Below are positions 39,108 to 48,170 of a stretch of 64,000 nt of DNA, piece after piece (the stretch's first letter is position 1; each line of letters opens with the position of its first letter). Location: the NCBI RefSeq assembly GCF_900625095.1, contig NZ_LR130760.1, positions 1,915,455 through 1,979,454 of the forward strand, read 5' to 3'. The notes below the pieces were generated by a model. It ran no database searches and was not told the origin of the DNA. It saw nothing but the letters and a program-made list of their open reading frames with translations. This stretch comes from Acinetobacter ihumii. Lineage in GTDB: Bacteria; Pseudomonadota; Gammaproteobacteria; Pseudomonadales; Moraxellaceae. Both the position numbers and the translations under genes were made by a program.

Positions 39108-39141
39108 AAATACCCTGCAATAAAAATTGCGGGGTATTTTT
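39108..39141. terminator. bidirectional terminator
   Basis: AAATACCCTGCAAT and ATTGCGGGGTATTT around an AAAA loop with a T-run. It serves the ETF-QO remnant and the convergent LysE gene. Confidence 0.9.
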
Positions 39142-39150
39142 AATTCGGAC

Positions 39151-39747
39151 TTAAAATAATAATGATCCAGCAATTAGCCACATCACGATACCAATGATGA
39201 TATCCAGAACTTTCCAAGCCTTCGGATTTTCAAATACAGGCTCAAGTAAACGCGCGCCATAGCCCAAACCAAAAAAGAACACGAAAGATGCAGTTACTGC
39301 ACCTGAAGCAAAGGCAATTTTATTTTGGTATTGCGAAGAGATCGAGCCCAATAAAACCACTGTATCCAAATACACATGCGGATTAAGCCACGAAAAGCTC
39401 AAACATAAAATTAAGGTCTGTACCAAAGAGTTCACTTTTTGTCCCGCAGCATGTAAACCATCTTTGGCGGTATAAGCATGATAAAAACTGCGCAAGCCAT
39501 AGATAAATAAGAAAATCGCACCAAACCATTTCATGGCTTGAATCAGCCATAACTGCTGACTCAGTAAACTGGCAAAGCCAAAAACGCCAAGTGTAATCAA
39601 CAATGCATCAGAAATGGCACAAATTAAGCACACCCAAAATACATGCTGTTTGAGTAGACCTTGCTTTAAAACAAAGGCATTTTGTGCACCAATGGCTAAG
39701 ATTAATGAGAACCCAAGCAGTAAACCGGCGAAATAGGTAGACATCAT
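39151..39747 (-). CDS. LysE/ArgO-family amino-acid exporter
   Basis: A 198-residue inner-membrane protein with six helices and the LysE opening FAGLLLGFSLILAIGAQNAFVLKQGL. Relatives export lysine or arginine, and ArgO-type members respond to basic amino acids. CLSFSWLNPHVYLDTVVLLG carries the family asparagine-proline pair. It starts at ATG 39747, sharing one base with the TAA of tusA (TAATG), so the two genes are coupled. Confidence 0.9.
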   Translation of the reverse strand: MMSTYFAGLLLGFSLILAIGAQNAFVLKQGLLKQHVFWVCLICAISDALLITLGVFGFASLLSQQLWLIQAMKWFGAIFLFIYGLRSFYHAYTAKDGLHAAGQKVNSLVQTLILCLSFSWLNPHVYLDTVVLLGSISSQYQNKIAFASGAVTASFVFFFGLGYGARLLEPVFENPKAWKVLDIIIGIVMWLIAGSLLF

Positions 39748-40001
39748 TAACCCTTTTGCACCAGATAACGATATTCCTTTAAACCATCATTCAGATGTTC
39801 TTCCTGAACCAATAACTCATGTCCCAAATGCATACAAAACTTTGGAATATCCCATGATGTTGATGGATCAGTCGCCAACACTTCAACCACATCGCCTGAT
39901 TTGGATTTACGAATCGCCTGATGCAGCATCATCACCGGTTCAGGACAACGCAAGCCCCGTGTATTCAGTTGAATTGCAGGTGTTAAATCAGGTTCAGACA
40001 T
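39747..40001 (-). CDS. tusA: TusA-type sulfurtransferase
   Basis: Small sulfur carrier. From ATG 40001 (MSEPDLTPAIQLNTRGLRCPEPVMMLH) the protein is 84 residues. The persulfide cysteine sits in the family CPEP motif, and the length is typical. A longer frame to 40058 is rejected because the family starts near the TRGLRCPEP strand. In E. coli TusA feeds tRNA 2-thiouridine and molybdenum cofactor synthesis. It is first in a two-gene operon with the LysE-type exporter and is divergent from corC. Confidence 0.9.
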   Translation of the reverse strand: MSEPDLTPAIQLNTRGLRCPEPVMMLHQAIRKSKSGDVVEVLATDPSTSWDIPKFCMHLGHELLVQEEHLNDGLKEYRYLVQKG

Positions 40002-40192
40002 AGAGGTACTTTGACTCAAAAAACTGAGCCATAGTTTAACATAAACCCAATCTATCAAGAAAACCCGAAGCCTTGTGACTCATCAATTTGAATCATTTAC
40101 GTTTTCCAATCGTTTTAGTAATGCACAAGCCATATTTCTTCGGTATGATTAAAGCTCATTTTTTGGTAAATCAAGAGTCTTTAGGAAAGATC

Positions 40193-41032
40193 ATGCAAGA
40201 GGAATCTGGTCCATCATGGGGTATGCGTGGCTTAAGAAAATGGTTAGGCACTGCACCTGAAACACGTGATGAATTGTTAAAACTGGTACAGGACTCACAA
40301 CGTTTCTTAGAACCAGATACTGTGGCAATGCTTGAAGGTGTACTTGATTTACCTGCCACAAAAATTCGTGAAGTCATGACTCCCCGCACTGCCATGATCA
40401 GCTTGCAGGAAGATGATGAACTGTTGGACATTTTACATGTCTTGGTCGAGTCAGCACATTCACGCTTTCCCGTATTTTCATCCGACCAACCCGATAACGT
40501 GGTGGGCATTTTATTGGCAAAAGATCTGTTGCCATTTTTGACTGAACCAACGGCCAGACTCGATATCCGCACCTTGATGCGCCAACCTTTATTTGTACCT
40601 GAAAGCGCACGTTCCGATCAGGTATTGCGTATGCTCAAACACACGCAGACCCATATTGCCATTGTCATTGACGAATACGGTACGACCTCAGGTCTGGTCA
40701 CACTTGAAGATATTTTAGAAGAAATTGTCGGTGAGATTGAGGATGAACACGACAATGCCGATGAAGAAGCACAATATATTGTGCCAGACCACACACATAC
40801 CACAGCAAATGCATGGCTGGTACAAGCACTTACACCAATTGAACACTTTAACACTGTTTTAGATGCTGACTTTTCTGACGATGAAGTTGAAACTGTGGGC
40901 GGTTTACTGCTTCAGGAAATTGGTTTAGTGAGTGATTTACAAGGTCAGACTATAGAACTTGAAAATTGGCAATTTACGATTGTTGAGGCAGATGCACGTA
41001 CCATTCATTTGATTCGAGCTGTTCGTCAATGA
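40193..41032 (+). CDS. corC: CorC/HlyC-family CBS-domain transporter-associated protein
   Basis: Cytosolic protein with a CBS pair (about residues 65-185) and a C-terminal CorC/HlyC domain (about 195-275). From ATG 40193 the product is 279 residues. AGGAAAG precedes this start; the upstream extension to 40088 is rejected. Motifs include [14 protein letters not shown]-like [25 protein letters not shown] and [10 protein letters not shown]. In gammaproteobacteria it is usually linked to lnt, as here: the stop and the lnt start overlap as ATGA. A role in magnesium or cobalt homeostasis, or LPS-linked stress, is family knowledge. Confidence 0.93.
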   Translation: MQEESGPSWGMRGLRKWLGTAPETRDELLKLVQDSQRFLEPDTVAMLEGVLDLPATKIREVMTPRTAMISLQEDDELLDILHVLVESAHSRFPVFSSDQPDNVVGILLAKDLLPFLTEPTARLDIRTLMRQPLFVPESARSDQVLRMLKHTQTHIAIVIDEYGTTSGLVTLEDILEEIVGEIEDEHDNADEEAQYIVPDHTHTTANAWLVQALTPIEHFNTVLDADFSDDEVETVGGLLLQEIGLVSDLQGQTIELENWQFTIVEADARTIHLIRAVRQ

Positions 41033-42588
41033 GAACATACTTTGATACCTTGTTAGGATCATCCCAGCAACAAAAACAACTGCCTTTTATCATTCCCCTG
41101 CTGATTTCACTTTGTGCAGGTGCAATTTTTAGTCTAGCCCTTGCTCCATATTATTATTGGTGGCTGGCAATTTTGTCGCCCGCACTACTCTATGCATCCC
41201 TTAAAAAGCGTTCAGCCAAACAAGCTTTTGCAATGGGTTGGGCGTATGGTTTTGGCTTATGGTTTGTGGGAGCTTTCTGGCTCTATACCTCCATCCATGT
41301 GTATGGCGATACTAACGCCATTTTAAGCGTGCTAATGATTGCCTTTATGGCATTGGTCATGGGTTTATTTACCGCAGTACAAACTTGGCTATACCGTCGT
41401 TTTTTCCCAGAAACACCCTTAACCTTCGCGCCACTCTGGATCTTGTTTGAATGGGCAAAAACATGGGTGTTTACAGGTTTCCCATGGTTGTTTGCAGGTT
41501 ATGCATTTACTGAACGTTTTTTAGATGGTTATGCGCCATTGTTTGGTATTTTCGGTGTTTCTTTTGTGGTCATCGTATTGGCCTGTGCTTTGGTTGAAAT
41601 AATCAATCGGCGCATCTTTTGGGTGATTCCATCTGTCTTGCTATTATTAGGTGCATGGGGCGCGTCAAAACTCGAATTTGTACAGCCCAAAACCAGCAAA
41701 CCCTTATCGGTTTCCCTGATTCAAGGCAATATTCCACAAGACTTAAAATGGCTCACCGAATATCAGGTCAAAACCCTGATGATTTATGCCAATTTAACCC
41801 GCAGTGAATGGGGACGCGATTTAATCGTCTGGCCTGAATCTTCAATTCCGATGTTTCAAACCGATATCGAACCATTTTTAGATGCCATGCAACAACAAGC
41901 AAATAAAACAGGTTCGGCTTGGGTCACCGGAATTCCATATTGGGATATGCAGGCTTCTCAGCAAGTTGGAACGCCGCAGTATTACAATAGTATTATGGCT
42001 TCGGGCAGCGAGTCATCAGGACTATATAAAAAACAGCGTTTAGTGCCCTTTGGTGAATATATTCCGCTTTCGGGACTGCTCAGTTGGGTCTTACCTGCGC
42101 TACAAAATGATCCATCTATGAGTGGATTTAGTCAGGGAGCTAAAGATCAAAAACCCCTAATGATTAAAGGTCATCCTTTAGCTGCTGCCATTTGTTATGA
42201 AATTGCGTATCCTAATCTGACCCGCCGTAATGCACAGAACAGTGACTTTTTAGTGACCGTTTCTAACGATGCGTGGTTTACTGGCACTGCGGGGCCGATG
42301 CAACACTTACAAATGGTACAAATGCGCGCCAAAGAAAATGGACGCTGGTTTATTCGTGCCACCAACACCGGTGTGACGGCGTTTATTAATCAACACGGGC
42401 ATATCGTCAAACAAGCACCAATTGATAAAGAAGCCGTGTTACGTGGTGAATTACCTGCCATTCAAGGTGAAACTTTATATACCCGTTTAAGCGACTGGCC
42501 TATTTTAGGCTTTTCTCTCTTCCTATTAATTTTAGGATGGTTATATCGTCCCAAACACGTGGATGTCAGTTTTAAATCACGACGTTAA
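41029..42588 (+). CDS. lnt: apolipoprotein N-acyltransferase
   Basis: Inner-membrane enzyme that adds the third acyl chain to lipoproteins. The 519-residue product has about seven N-terminal helices and a periplasmic carbon-nitrogen hydrolase domain. The catalytic glutamate (VWPESSIPMF), lysine (KQRLVPFGEYIP) and cysteine (AAICYEIAYPN) are present in order. It is coupled to corC by an ATGA overlap, and the operon ends at the terminator near 42607. Confidence 0.95.
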   Translation: MRTYFDTLLGSSQQQKQLPFIIPLLISLCAGAIFSLALAPYYYWWLAILSPALLYASLKKRSAKQAFAMGWAYGFGLWFVGAFWLYTSIHVYGDTNAILSVLMIAFMALVMGLFTAVQTWLYRRFFPETPLTFAPLWILFEWAKTWVFTGFPWLFAGYAFTERFLDGYAPLFGIFGVSFVVIVLACALVEIINRRIFWVIPSVLLLLGAWGASKLEFVQPKTSKPLSVSLIQGNIPQDLKWLTEYQVKTLMIYANLTRSEWGRDLIVWPESSIPMFQTDIEPFLDAMQQQANKTGSAWVTGIPYWDMQASQQVGTPQYYNSIMASGSESSGLYKKQRLVPFGEYIPLSGLLSWVLPALQNDPSMSGFSQGAKDQKPLMIKGHPLAAAICYEIAYPNLTRRNAQNSDFLVTVSNDAWFTGTAGPMQHLQMVQMRAKENGRWFIRATNTGVTAFINQHGHIVKQAPIDKEAVLRGELPAIQGETLYTRLSDWPILGFSLFLLILGWLYRPKHVDVSFKSRR

Positions 42589-42606
42589 TTTTTATTGATC
42601 ATTTAT

Positions 42607-42641
42607 AAAAAACCGGGATTTCAAATCAATCTCGGTTTTTT
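42607..42641. terminator. bidirectional terminator between lnt and csaA
   Basis: AAAAAACCGGGATT and AATCTCGGTTTTTT form a stem with one G-T pair, flanked by A and T runs. Confidence 0.85.
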
Positions 42642-42656
42642 ATTAAGCGTATTAAA

Positions 42657-42995
42657 TTAAAGCAATTTCGTTCCCAAAGGCACATCAAAATCAGGTACAC
42701 ACAGTGCCACGTTGCCCTCTGCATTATGAAAACCTGTGACCAAACATTCAGACTGGATGGGGCCAATTTGTTTTTTAGGAAAATTGACCACAGCAACCAC
42801 ACGTTTATTGATTAAATCTTCAGGTTGATACAGTTTGGTAATTTGCGCACTGGATTTCTTAACACCCAGTTCTTCACCAAAATCAACATGCAGGATATAA
42901 GCAGGTTGACGTGCTTTTTCAAAAACTTCAGCACGTATAATTTGCCCGACACGTAGTTCTACTTTTAAAAAATCCTGCCATTCGATTAATTCCAT
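42657..42995 (-). CDS. csaA: tRNA-binding protein CsaA
   Basis: Small homodimeric tRNA-binding, chaperone-like protein with an OB-fold. The 112-residue product from ATG 42995 (MELIEWQDFLKVELRVGQI) has the family motifs KVELRVGQIIRAEVFEKAR, KKSSAQITK and the C-terminal PDFDVPLGTKL. TAGGA precedes this ATG; a start at 43022 is rejected. It is adjacent to the small membrane protein gene but has no shared operon signal. Confidence 0.92.
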   Translation of the reverse strand: MELIEWQDFLKVELRVGQIIRAEVFEKARQPAYILHVDFGEELGVKKSSAQITKLYQPEDLINKRVVAVVNFPKKQIGPIQSECLVTGFHNAEGNVALCVPDFDVPLGTKLL

Positions 42996-43083
42996 CGACT
43001 TTATTCCTACCATTGATTTCAATATGGATTATGCATACATTATAAACAAATTGAAAAGAGTAAAATCTAAAACCAAACTACAA

Positions 43084-43110
43084 TAAAAAACGAGGCATTG
43101 TGCCCCGTTT
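43084..43110 (-). terminator. terminator of the small membrane protein gene
   Basis: On the minus strand AACGGGGCA, a short loop and TGCCTCGTT form an imperfect stem followed by T-run, between 43140 and csaA. Confidence 0.7.
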
Positions 43111-43139
43111 CAATCATTCGCTATTGTCAATTCATCGAG

Positions 43140-43478
43140 TTAAAATGTCGTAGTCAGATAAGATAACATGCCAGCCAGACTCAACATGGGAACATAACGG
43201 TAAATCGAAACCAGCATTTGCTCCATCTTTGAAATATGCGCTTTAATGGCAACTTTAAACACAGTCATTTTTAATGCTGAATAAAAGCTTAAAATCAGAA
43301 TCGCGCTAAATAAACTCAGTGCAATGAAACCCACCATAATTTGGCTAGTGGCATCTGACATTTGCCAAATGGTTAAAATTCCCTGACTGATCGGAAGTAA
43401 GCTCAAAATCAGAAGCACAGATTTGAGCATTGTCCAATGAAATTGATTTATTTCATCCAAGAAAAATAATGCTTTCAT
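43140..43478 (-). CDS. small membrane protein of unknown function
   Basis: A 112-residue protein with three hydrophobic stretches: WTMLKSVLLILSLLPISQGIL, IMVGFIALSLFSAILILSF and VPMLSLAGMLSYL. An amphipathic helix (VFKVAIKAHISKMEQML) separates the last two. I do not recognise the family. ATG 43478 has GGGGAG upstream; a TTG five codons earlier is rejected. A terminator follows, so it is a monocistronic gene. Confidence 0.7.
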   Translation of the reverse strand: MKALFFLDEINQFHWTMLKSVLLILSLLPISQGILTIWQMSDATSQIMVGFIALSLFSAILILSFYSALKMTVFKVAIKAHISKMEQMLVSIYRYVPMLSLAGMLSYLTTTF

Positions 43479-43830
43479 GTGACTCCCCAACAATAAACTG
43501 ACTCAGTTATAAATCATTATGCAAGGTTTTAATCAAATAAAAAGTCTATTTTCATTCATAATTTATCTATCGTGTAACCATTAAATATGGGAATAATTCT
43601 TATTATAACTCTCATATCTCAAAAACCTTATAATATAATTATAAATCAATAAAATAGATCATTTTTTAAAACTGAGATGTATTATCATTCTAAAGTTTTA
43701 TTCTATCATCCGATACGGTAAACCGAAAATTCCCATCAAACCCAGTTCATTATTCTGCATAGATAATACTTCCCTTGAAAGCATTATCTATATTTTTAGA
43801 TGATTTTAAAACTGGTCTTTTCAAACACTG
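43479..43830. other. AT-rich spacer with a perfect inverted repeat
   Basis: About 350 bases with no gene. ATAGATAAT (43759-43767) and ATTATCTAT (43783-43791) form a perfect 9-bp stem with a 15-base loop, followed by TATTTTTA. It lies downstream of gspG and may help end its transcript. Confidence 0.5.
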
Positions 43831-44385
43831 TTAAGGGGTATAGTAAATATCGGCATCATTACCTTCGCCGCCAGACTGCCCATCTGCACCAAAAGAATAT
43901 AAATCATAAGCACGACCTTCTGTACCTGGAATCACATACTGAATGTCATTTTCCCAGCTATCTTTTGGATACCCCCCTTTGACATAACCACCCGGTAGCC
44001 AGTTCTTTGCGGTCGCAGGTTGATTGACCAGTGCATCCAAACCGCCCTCTTGCATAGATGGATAATGACCATTGTCCAACTTGTATTGATCTAACGCGCC
44101 TGCTACACCTTTTAAGGTAATTTGCGTGGTATCTACTTTGGCTTTTTCACCACGACCCATGACATTTGGCACGATTAAGGCAGCTAAAACCCCTAAGATG
44201 ACGATCACGACCATCACTTCGATGAGGGTAAAGCCTGAGCGAGAATGAACAAAGTGTAACTTTGTCCGAGCGCAAGATGTAGAGCTTTGCTCAGAATTAC
44301 AGGATGTCGCAAGACCGAAAGCGCTGCTTGGGTTTTGAGCATTATCCACGATCACTTTTTCCTGCTGTATTTTTTGCTTATTCAT
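43831..44385 (-). CDS. gspG: type II secretion major pseudopilin GspG
   Basis: Main subunit of the type II secretion pseudopilus. The prepilin cleavage site and hydrophobic helix are plain: SRSG, then FTLIEVMVVIVILGVLAALIV with Glu at +5, then the GspG-type calcium-binding globular domain ending DADIYYTP. The unusual point is the leader: no closer start codon is available, so the pre-sequence is about 51 residues instead of the usual 6-15. I use ATG 44385 (AGAG upstream); ATGs also occur at 44391 and 44400. It follows gspF by a few bases. Confidence 0.88.
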   Translation of the reverse strand: MNKQKIQQEKVIVDNAQNPSSAFGLATSCNSEQSSTSCARTKLHFVHSRSGFTLIEVMVVIVILGVLAALIVPNVMGRGEKAKVDTTQITLKGVAGALDQYKLDNGHYPSMQEGGLDALVNQPATAKNWLPGGYVKGGYPKDSWENDIQYVIPGTEGRAYDLYSFGADGQSGGEGNDADIYYTP

Positions 44386-44408
44386 ATCCATCTCTAACAT
44401 ACAACTTA

Positions 44409-45614
44409 TTAAATCATATTATTCATATTTACAATTGGCAGCATCACCGCAATCACAATCACCAGTACAATCGCCGCCATAAACACTAGCATTAACGGCT
44501 CAAGCAAAGCCAGTAAGGTTGAAATAAAGGTCGTGACTTCACGGTCTTGCATATCGGATGCGCGTTTCAACATTCGATCTAGTTCACCAGAGGCTTCACC
44601 ACTACGTATCATTTGTACCATCATTGGTGGGAAATAACCACAACGCTCAAGCTGAGTTGCCAAATTGCCGCCTTCGGTGACTTTTTCAGCCGCAATATTA
44701 ATTGCATCGCGAATCACCCAGTTGCTACTCACCGCAGCGCCAATTTTGAGGGCATCGACTAAAGGGACACCCGATTGCGTCAAAATAGATAAGGTACTGG
44801 CAAACCGTGCCGAGTTTATACCACGTGATAATTTACCAAATAATGGCAGTCTGAGCGTTAAACGATCAAATGCATAATGCCCTGCGGTGGTTTTTAAAAA
44901 CCGAATAAACGCAATCACCGCAACCACACTGATCAGCAATAAAAAAGGCCATGCGTGACGAATGATCTCACTGGCCTTCATCAACGCAACTGTAATCCAC
45001 GGTAATGCTTGTTTGCTTTGATCAAAAGTTTTGACGATATCGGGTACGACATAAGTCATCAACCCCATGACGATCGCAAATGACATCAGCATGAGAATGA
45101 TGGGATAAATCATCGCGCCCTGAATTTTCTTTTGCATGGCAAAGCGGTTTTCGGTGTAATCCGAAAGCTGCTCCAAAATTAGATCCAGATGACCTGAACG
45201 CTCGCCTGCGGCAATGGTGGCAATGTATAAATCTGGAAAGCGTCCTGATTGCTGCATCGCCTGTGCCAAAGAATGACCTTCTAATACTTTGGAACGTACC
45301 GAGAGTAATAAATTTTGCACATGGGCTTTTTCACTTTGTTTGGCAACCGCGCGTAATGCTTCTTCAAGCGGAATCGCAGCCGCCACCAAGACCGAAAGTT
45401 GTCGGGTCATCAACGCGAGATCATACGCACTAAATTTTTTTTGAAACCATGCGCGTTGTTGATGTTTATGTTTTTGCTCAACAGGTTCAACGGCGATCGG
45501 TGTCCAAGTTTTATCACGTAATTGCTGGCGAATTTGTCGTGCTGAATCCCCTTCCAGCACCCCTTTTTGCTGTTTTCCCGAAGCGTCAATGGCAGTAAAT
45601 TGATAGGCAGGCAT
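44409..45614 (-). CDS. gspF: type II secretion inner-membrane protein GspF
   Basis: Polytopic platform protein of the type II secretion system. The 401-residue product has the two homologous T2SSF domains (about 70-195 and 270-395), each with TRQLSVLVAAAIPLEEALRA-type and RSGEASGELDRMLKRAS-type motifs, and three membrane helices. The N-terminal cytoplasmic part begins MPAYQFTAIDASGKQQKG, as expected for GspF rather than PilC. gspF-gspG stand alone here; the remaining gsp genes must lie elsewhere, which is normal for Acinetobacter. Confidence 0.93.
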   Translation of the reverse strand: MPAYQFTAIDASGKQQKGVLEGDSARQIRQQLRDKTWTPIAVEPVEQKHKHQQRAWFQKKFSAYDLALMTRQLSVLVAAAIPLEEALRAVAKQSEKAHVQNLLLSVRSKVLEGHSLAQAMQQSGRFPDLYIATIAAGERSGHLDLILEQLSDYTENRFAMQKKIQGAMIYPIILMLMSFAIVMGLMTYVVPDIVKTFDQSKQALPWITVALMKASEIIRHAWPFLLLISVVAVIAFIRFLKTTAGHYAFDRLTLRLPLFGKLSRGINSARFASTLSILTQSGVPLVDALKIGAAVSSNWVIRDAINIAAEKVTEGGNLATQLERCGYFPPMMVQMIRSGEASGELDRMLKRASDMQDREVTTFISTLLALLEPLMLVFMAAIVLVIVIAVMLPIVNMNNMI

Positions 45615-45770
45615 GATCTTTTCTAATTTTTTCCAAAAAATAATCGGTTAGCTGTTGCATCTTTCCTACAGAATCCTTCATATTTCGGAGCATTACAGCT
45701 TTGCACACTTTAGCACAGCCCCTATCATCCGAAAACGAATCATCTTAAAAAATAGTGACGAAACAGATTT

Positions 45771-47999
45771 ATGCCAAACATGCCGCCACCTCAAACAGAG
45801 ATTTACCGCGTTCGGGTCGCGGTGCCGGTTTATCTGTATGACACATTTGACTACAGCTTAACTGCGGCACAGTATCAACAAGCTCAAGTTGGCGCACGGG
45901 TGGCCGTTCCTTTTGGTCGACAAAAACTGATCGGGATGATTACTGAAAAAATCACGCCAGATGTTCCACTCGATCCACGTTTTCAGCTCAAAGCAATTGT
46001 TGAGCTTCTCGATGATGAAGCCATTTTAGATGATCAAGTTTTAACTTTATTGACATGGTCAGCGCAGTATTATCAGTTCCCCATCGGTGAAGTGATGCAA
46101 GCCGCTTTGCCTAGTTTATTGCGACAAGGCAAACCACTGGATATCTTGGCACATATCTGGAAAATTAAGCCGTGTGAAGATGCCGAATCTAAACTCAAAC
46201 GCTCACAAAAACAGTTTGAAGCCTACCAAATTTTAAAGCTACACCCTGCTGGAACCACCGAAAATATTTTAAATTTAAGTGGTGTCGAAACCGCGACTTT
46301 ACGCGCTTTGGCAAAAAAAGAACTGGTGGAATGCCAGTTGGAAGCGCAAGACTTTCGTCCAACACCAGTCCAATTGGCACAAATGCCTTTAAAGCCCAAT
46401 GAAGACCAGAAAAAGGCCATTGAACAAGTGTTGCATTCGCTCAATCATTATCAGGCATTTTTACTGGATGGCCTAACAGGCAGCGGTAAAACCGAAGTGT
46501 ATTTACACATCATGCATGAGGTGTTGAAACAAGGCAAACAAGTACTGGTGTTAGTGCCTGAAATTGGACTCACGCCACAAACCATTTCCCGATTTAAATC
46601 CCGCTTTCATTGTGATGTTGCGTTGATGCATTCTGGCTTAAATGACTCGAAACGTCTGCAAGCATGGCAACAAGCCAAAATGGGCAAAGCCTCGATTATT
46701 TTAGGCACGCGCTCTGCCATTTATACGCCTTTGCACAATCTTGGCTTGATCATTCTGGATGAAGAACACGATATTTCCTATAAACAGCAGGAAGGCTTTC
46801 GTTATCATGCGCGCGATGTTGCGCTATATCGGGGACATCTGGCACATTGCCCAGTGATTTTAGGCTCTGCCACACCGAGCATTGACAGTTATCATCTGGT
46901 CGAGCAAGAAAAATTAAAACTACTCCAGTTGAATCAACGTGCAGGAGTGGCACTGATGCCCAAAATGCATGTGATCGATTTAAAAGTTGCCAAGAAAAAG
47001 CATGGTTTAAGCCAACAACTGATTGAACATATTCAAAAGACACTGGATAAAAAAGAACAGGTTCTGATTTTTCTGAATCGGCGTGGCTATGCGCCTGTCT
47101 TGGTCTGTGAAAGCTGTGGCTGGCAAGCCAATTGTCCGCATTGTGATGCGCATTTTACCCTGCATACTCAACCTTACGCCTATCTGCACTGTCATCACTG
47201 CGGAACGATTCAACGCGTACCTGATCAATGCCCTGAATGTCAGCATACCACGTTAAAAACGCTGGGCATGGGAACGGCTAAGGTCGAAGAACATCTGAAT
47301 GAATTATTTCCAGATCATGATGTGATTCGGGTCGATCGTGACAGTACCAGTCGAGTGGGAAGCTGGCAAAAAATTTATGATCGAATTCAACAAAATAAGC
47401 CCGTGATCTTACTGGGTACACAAATGCTGGCCAAAGGTCATCATTTTCCTTATGTCACTCTAGTTGCAATTTTAGATATCGATGCAGGTTTACTCTCGGT
47501 TGATGTCCGTGCGCCTGAACGCACAGCACAATTGATTGTACAGGTATCTGGTCGTGCAGGTCGCGGTGAACATAAGGGTGAAGTGTATTTACAAACCTTA
47601 AGACCCGATCATCCGATGCTTACAACCTTGATCGAAAAGGATTATCGTGCTGTTGCCAAGCATATGCTACATGAGCGCAAAACTGCGTTATTGCCCCCTT
47701 ATCGTTATGCGGTATTGATTCGTGCAGATTCTAAAAATCGTGACTATAGCCAACAATTTTTAGCGGACATTGCTGCACAGCTACAAGCGCTTGCACAAGA
47801 TATTATTGAGATTTGGGGGCCAATCCCTGCGCCGATGGAACGCAAAGCAGGACGTTATCGCGCACATATGGTGATCTTGTCGCCAGATCGCGCACGGATG
47901 CATTTCTTTTTACGGCAATGGTGGGCGCAAGTGGTGCATTTACCCAAACAGCATCAACTACGTCTATCGATTGATGTTGATCCACAAGAATTTAACTAA
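45771..47999 (+). CDS. priA: primosomal replication restart helicase PriA
   Basis: 3'-5' DNA helicase that reloads the replisome at collapsed forks. The 742-residue product has the N-terminal DNA-binding domain (about 1-105), Walker A LDGLTGSGKTEVYLH, Walker B LIILDEEHD, and the zinc-binding region with paired cysteines from CESCGWQANCPHC through CHHCGTIQRVPDQCPEC. An ATG at 45780 is an equally good start. It diverges from gspF across a 156-base spacer. Confidence 0.95.
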   Translation: MPNMPPPQTEIYRVRVAVPVYLYDTFDYSLTAAQYQQAQVGARVAVPFGRQKLIGMITEKITPDVPLDPRFQLKAIVELLDDEAILDDQVLTLLTWSAQYYQFPIGEVMQAALPSLLRQGKPLDILAHIWKIKPCEDAESKLKRSQKQFEAYQILKLHPAGTTENILNLSGVETATLRALAKKELVECQLEAQDFRPTPVQLAQMPLKPNEDQKKAIEQVLHSLNHYQAFLLDGLTGSGKTEVYLHIMHEVLKQGKQVLVLVPEIGLTPQTISRFKSRFHCDVALMHSGLNDSKRLQAWQQAKMGKASIILGTRSAIYTPLHNLGLIILDEEHDISYKQQEGFRYHARDVALYRGHLAHCPVILGSATPSIDSYHLVEQEKLKLLQLNQRAGVALMPKMHVIDLKVAKKKHGLSQQLIEHIQKTLDKKEQVLIFLNRRGYAPVLVCESCGWQANCPHCDAHFTLHTQPYAYLHCHHCGTIQRVPDQCPECQHTTLKTLGMGTAKVEEHLNELFPDHDVIRVDRDSTSRVGSWQKIYDRIQQNKPVILLGTQMLAKGHHFPYVTLVAILDIDAGLLSVDVRAPERTAQLIVQVSGRAGRGEHKGEVYLQTLRPDHPMLTTLIEKDYRAVAKHMLHERKTALLPPYRYAVLIRADSKNRDYSQQFLADIAAQLQALAQDIIEIWGPIPAPMERKAGRYRAHMVILSPDRARMHFFLRQWWAQVVHLPKQHQLRLSIDVDPQEFN

Positions 48000-48170
48000 A
48001 ACGCTCATGATCTTAGCTCTGCCATCTTTAAAATGATGCTTATACTAAAGTTATTGGTGAAGTCCTTTTTATTTCTCCCTTATACAGAAAAATAAAAAAG
48101 GGCTAAAAAGTGATGAAACAAATCTACTGCTGAAAAAAACCAATCAGCATCTCAACGATTAGGGCCATAC

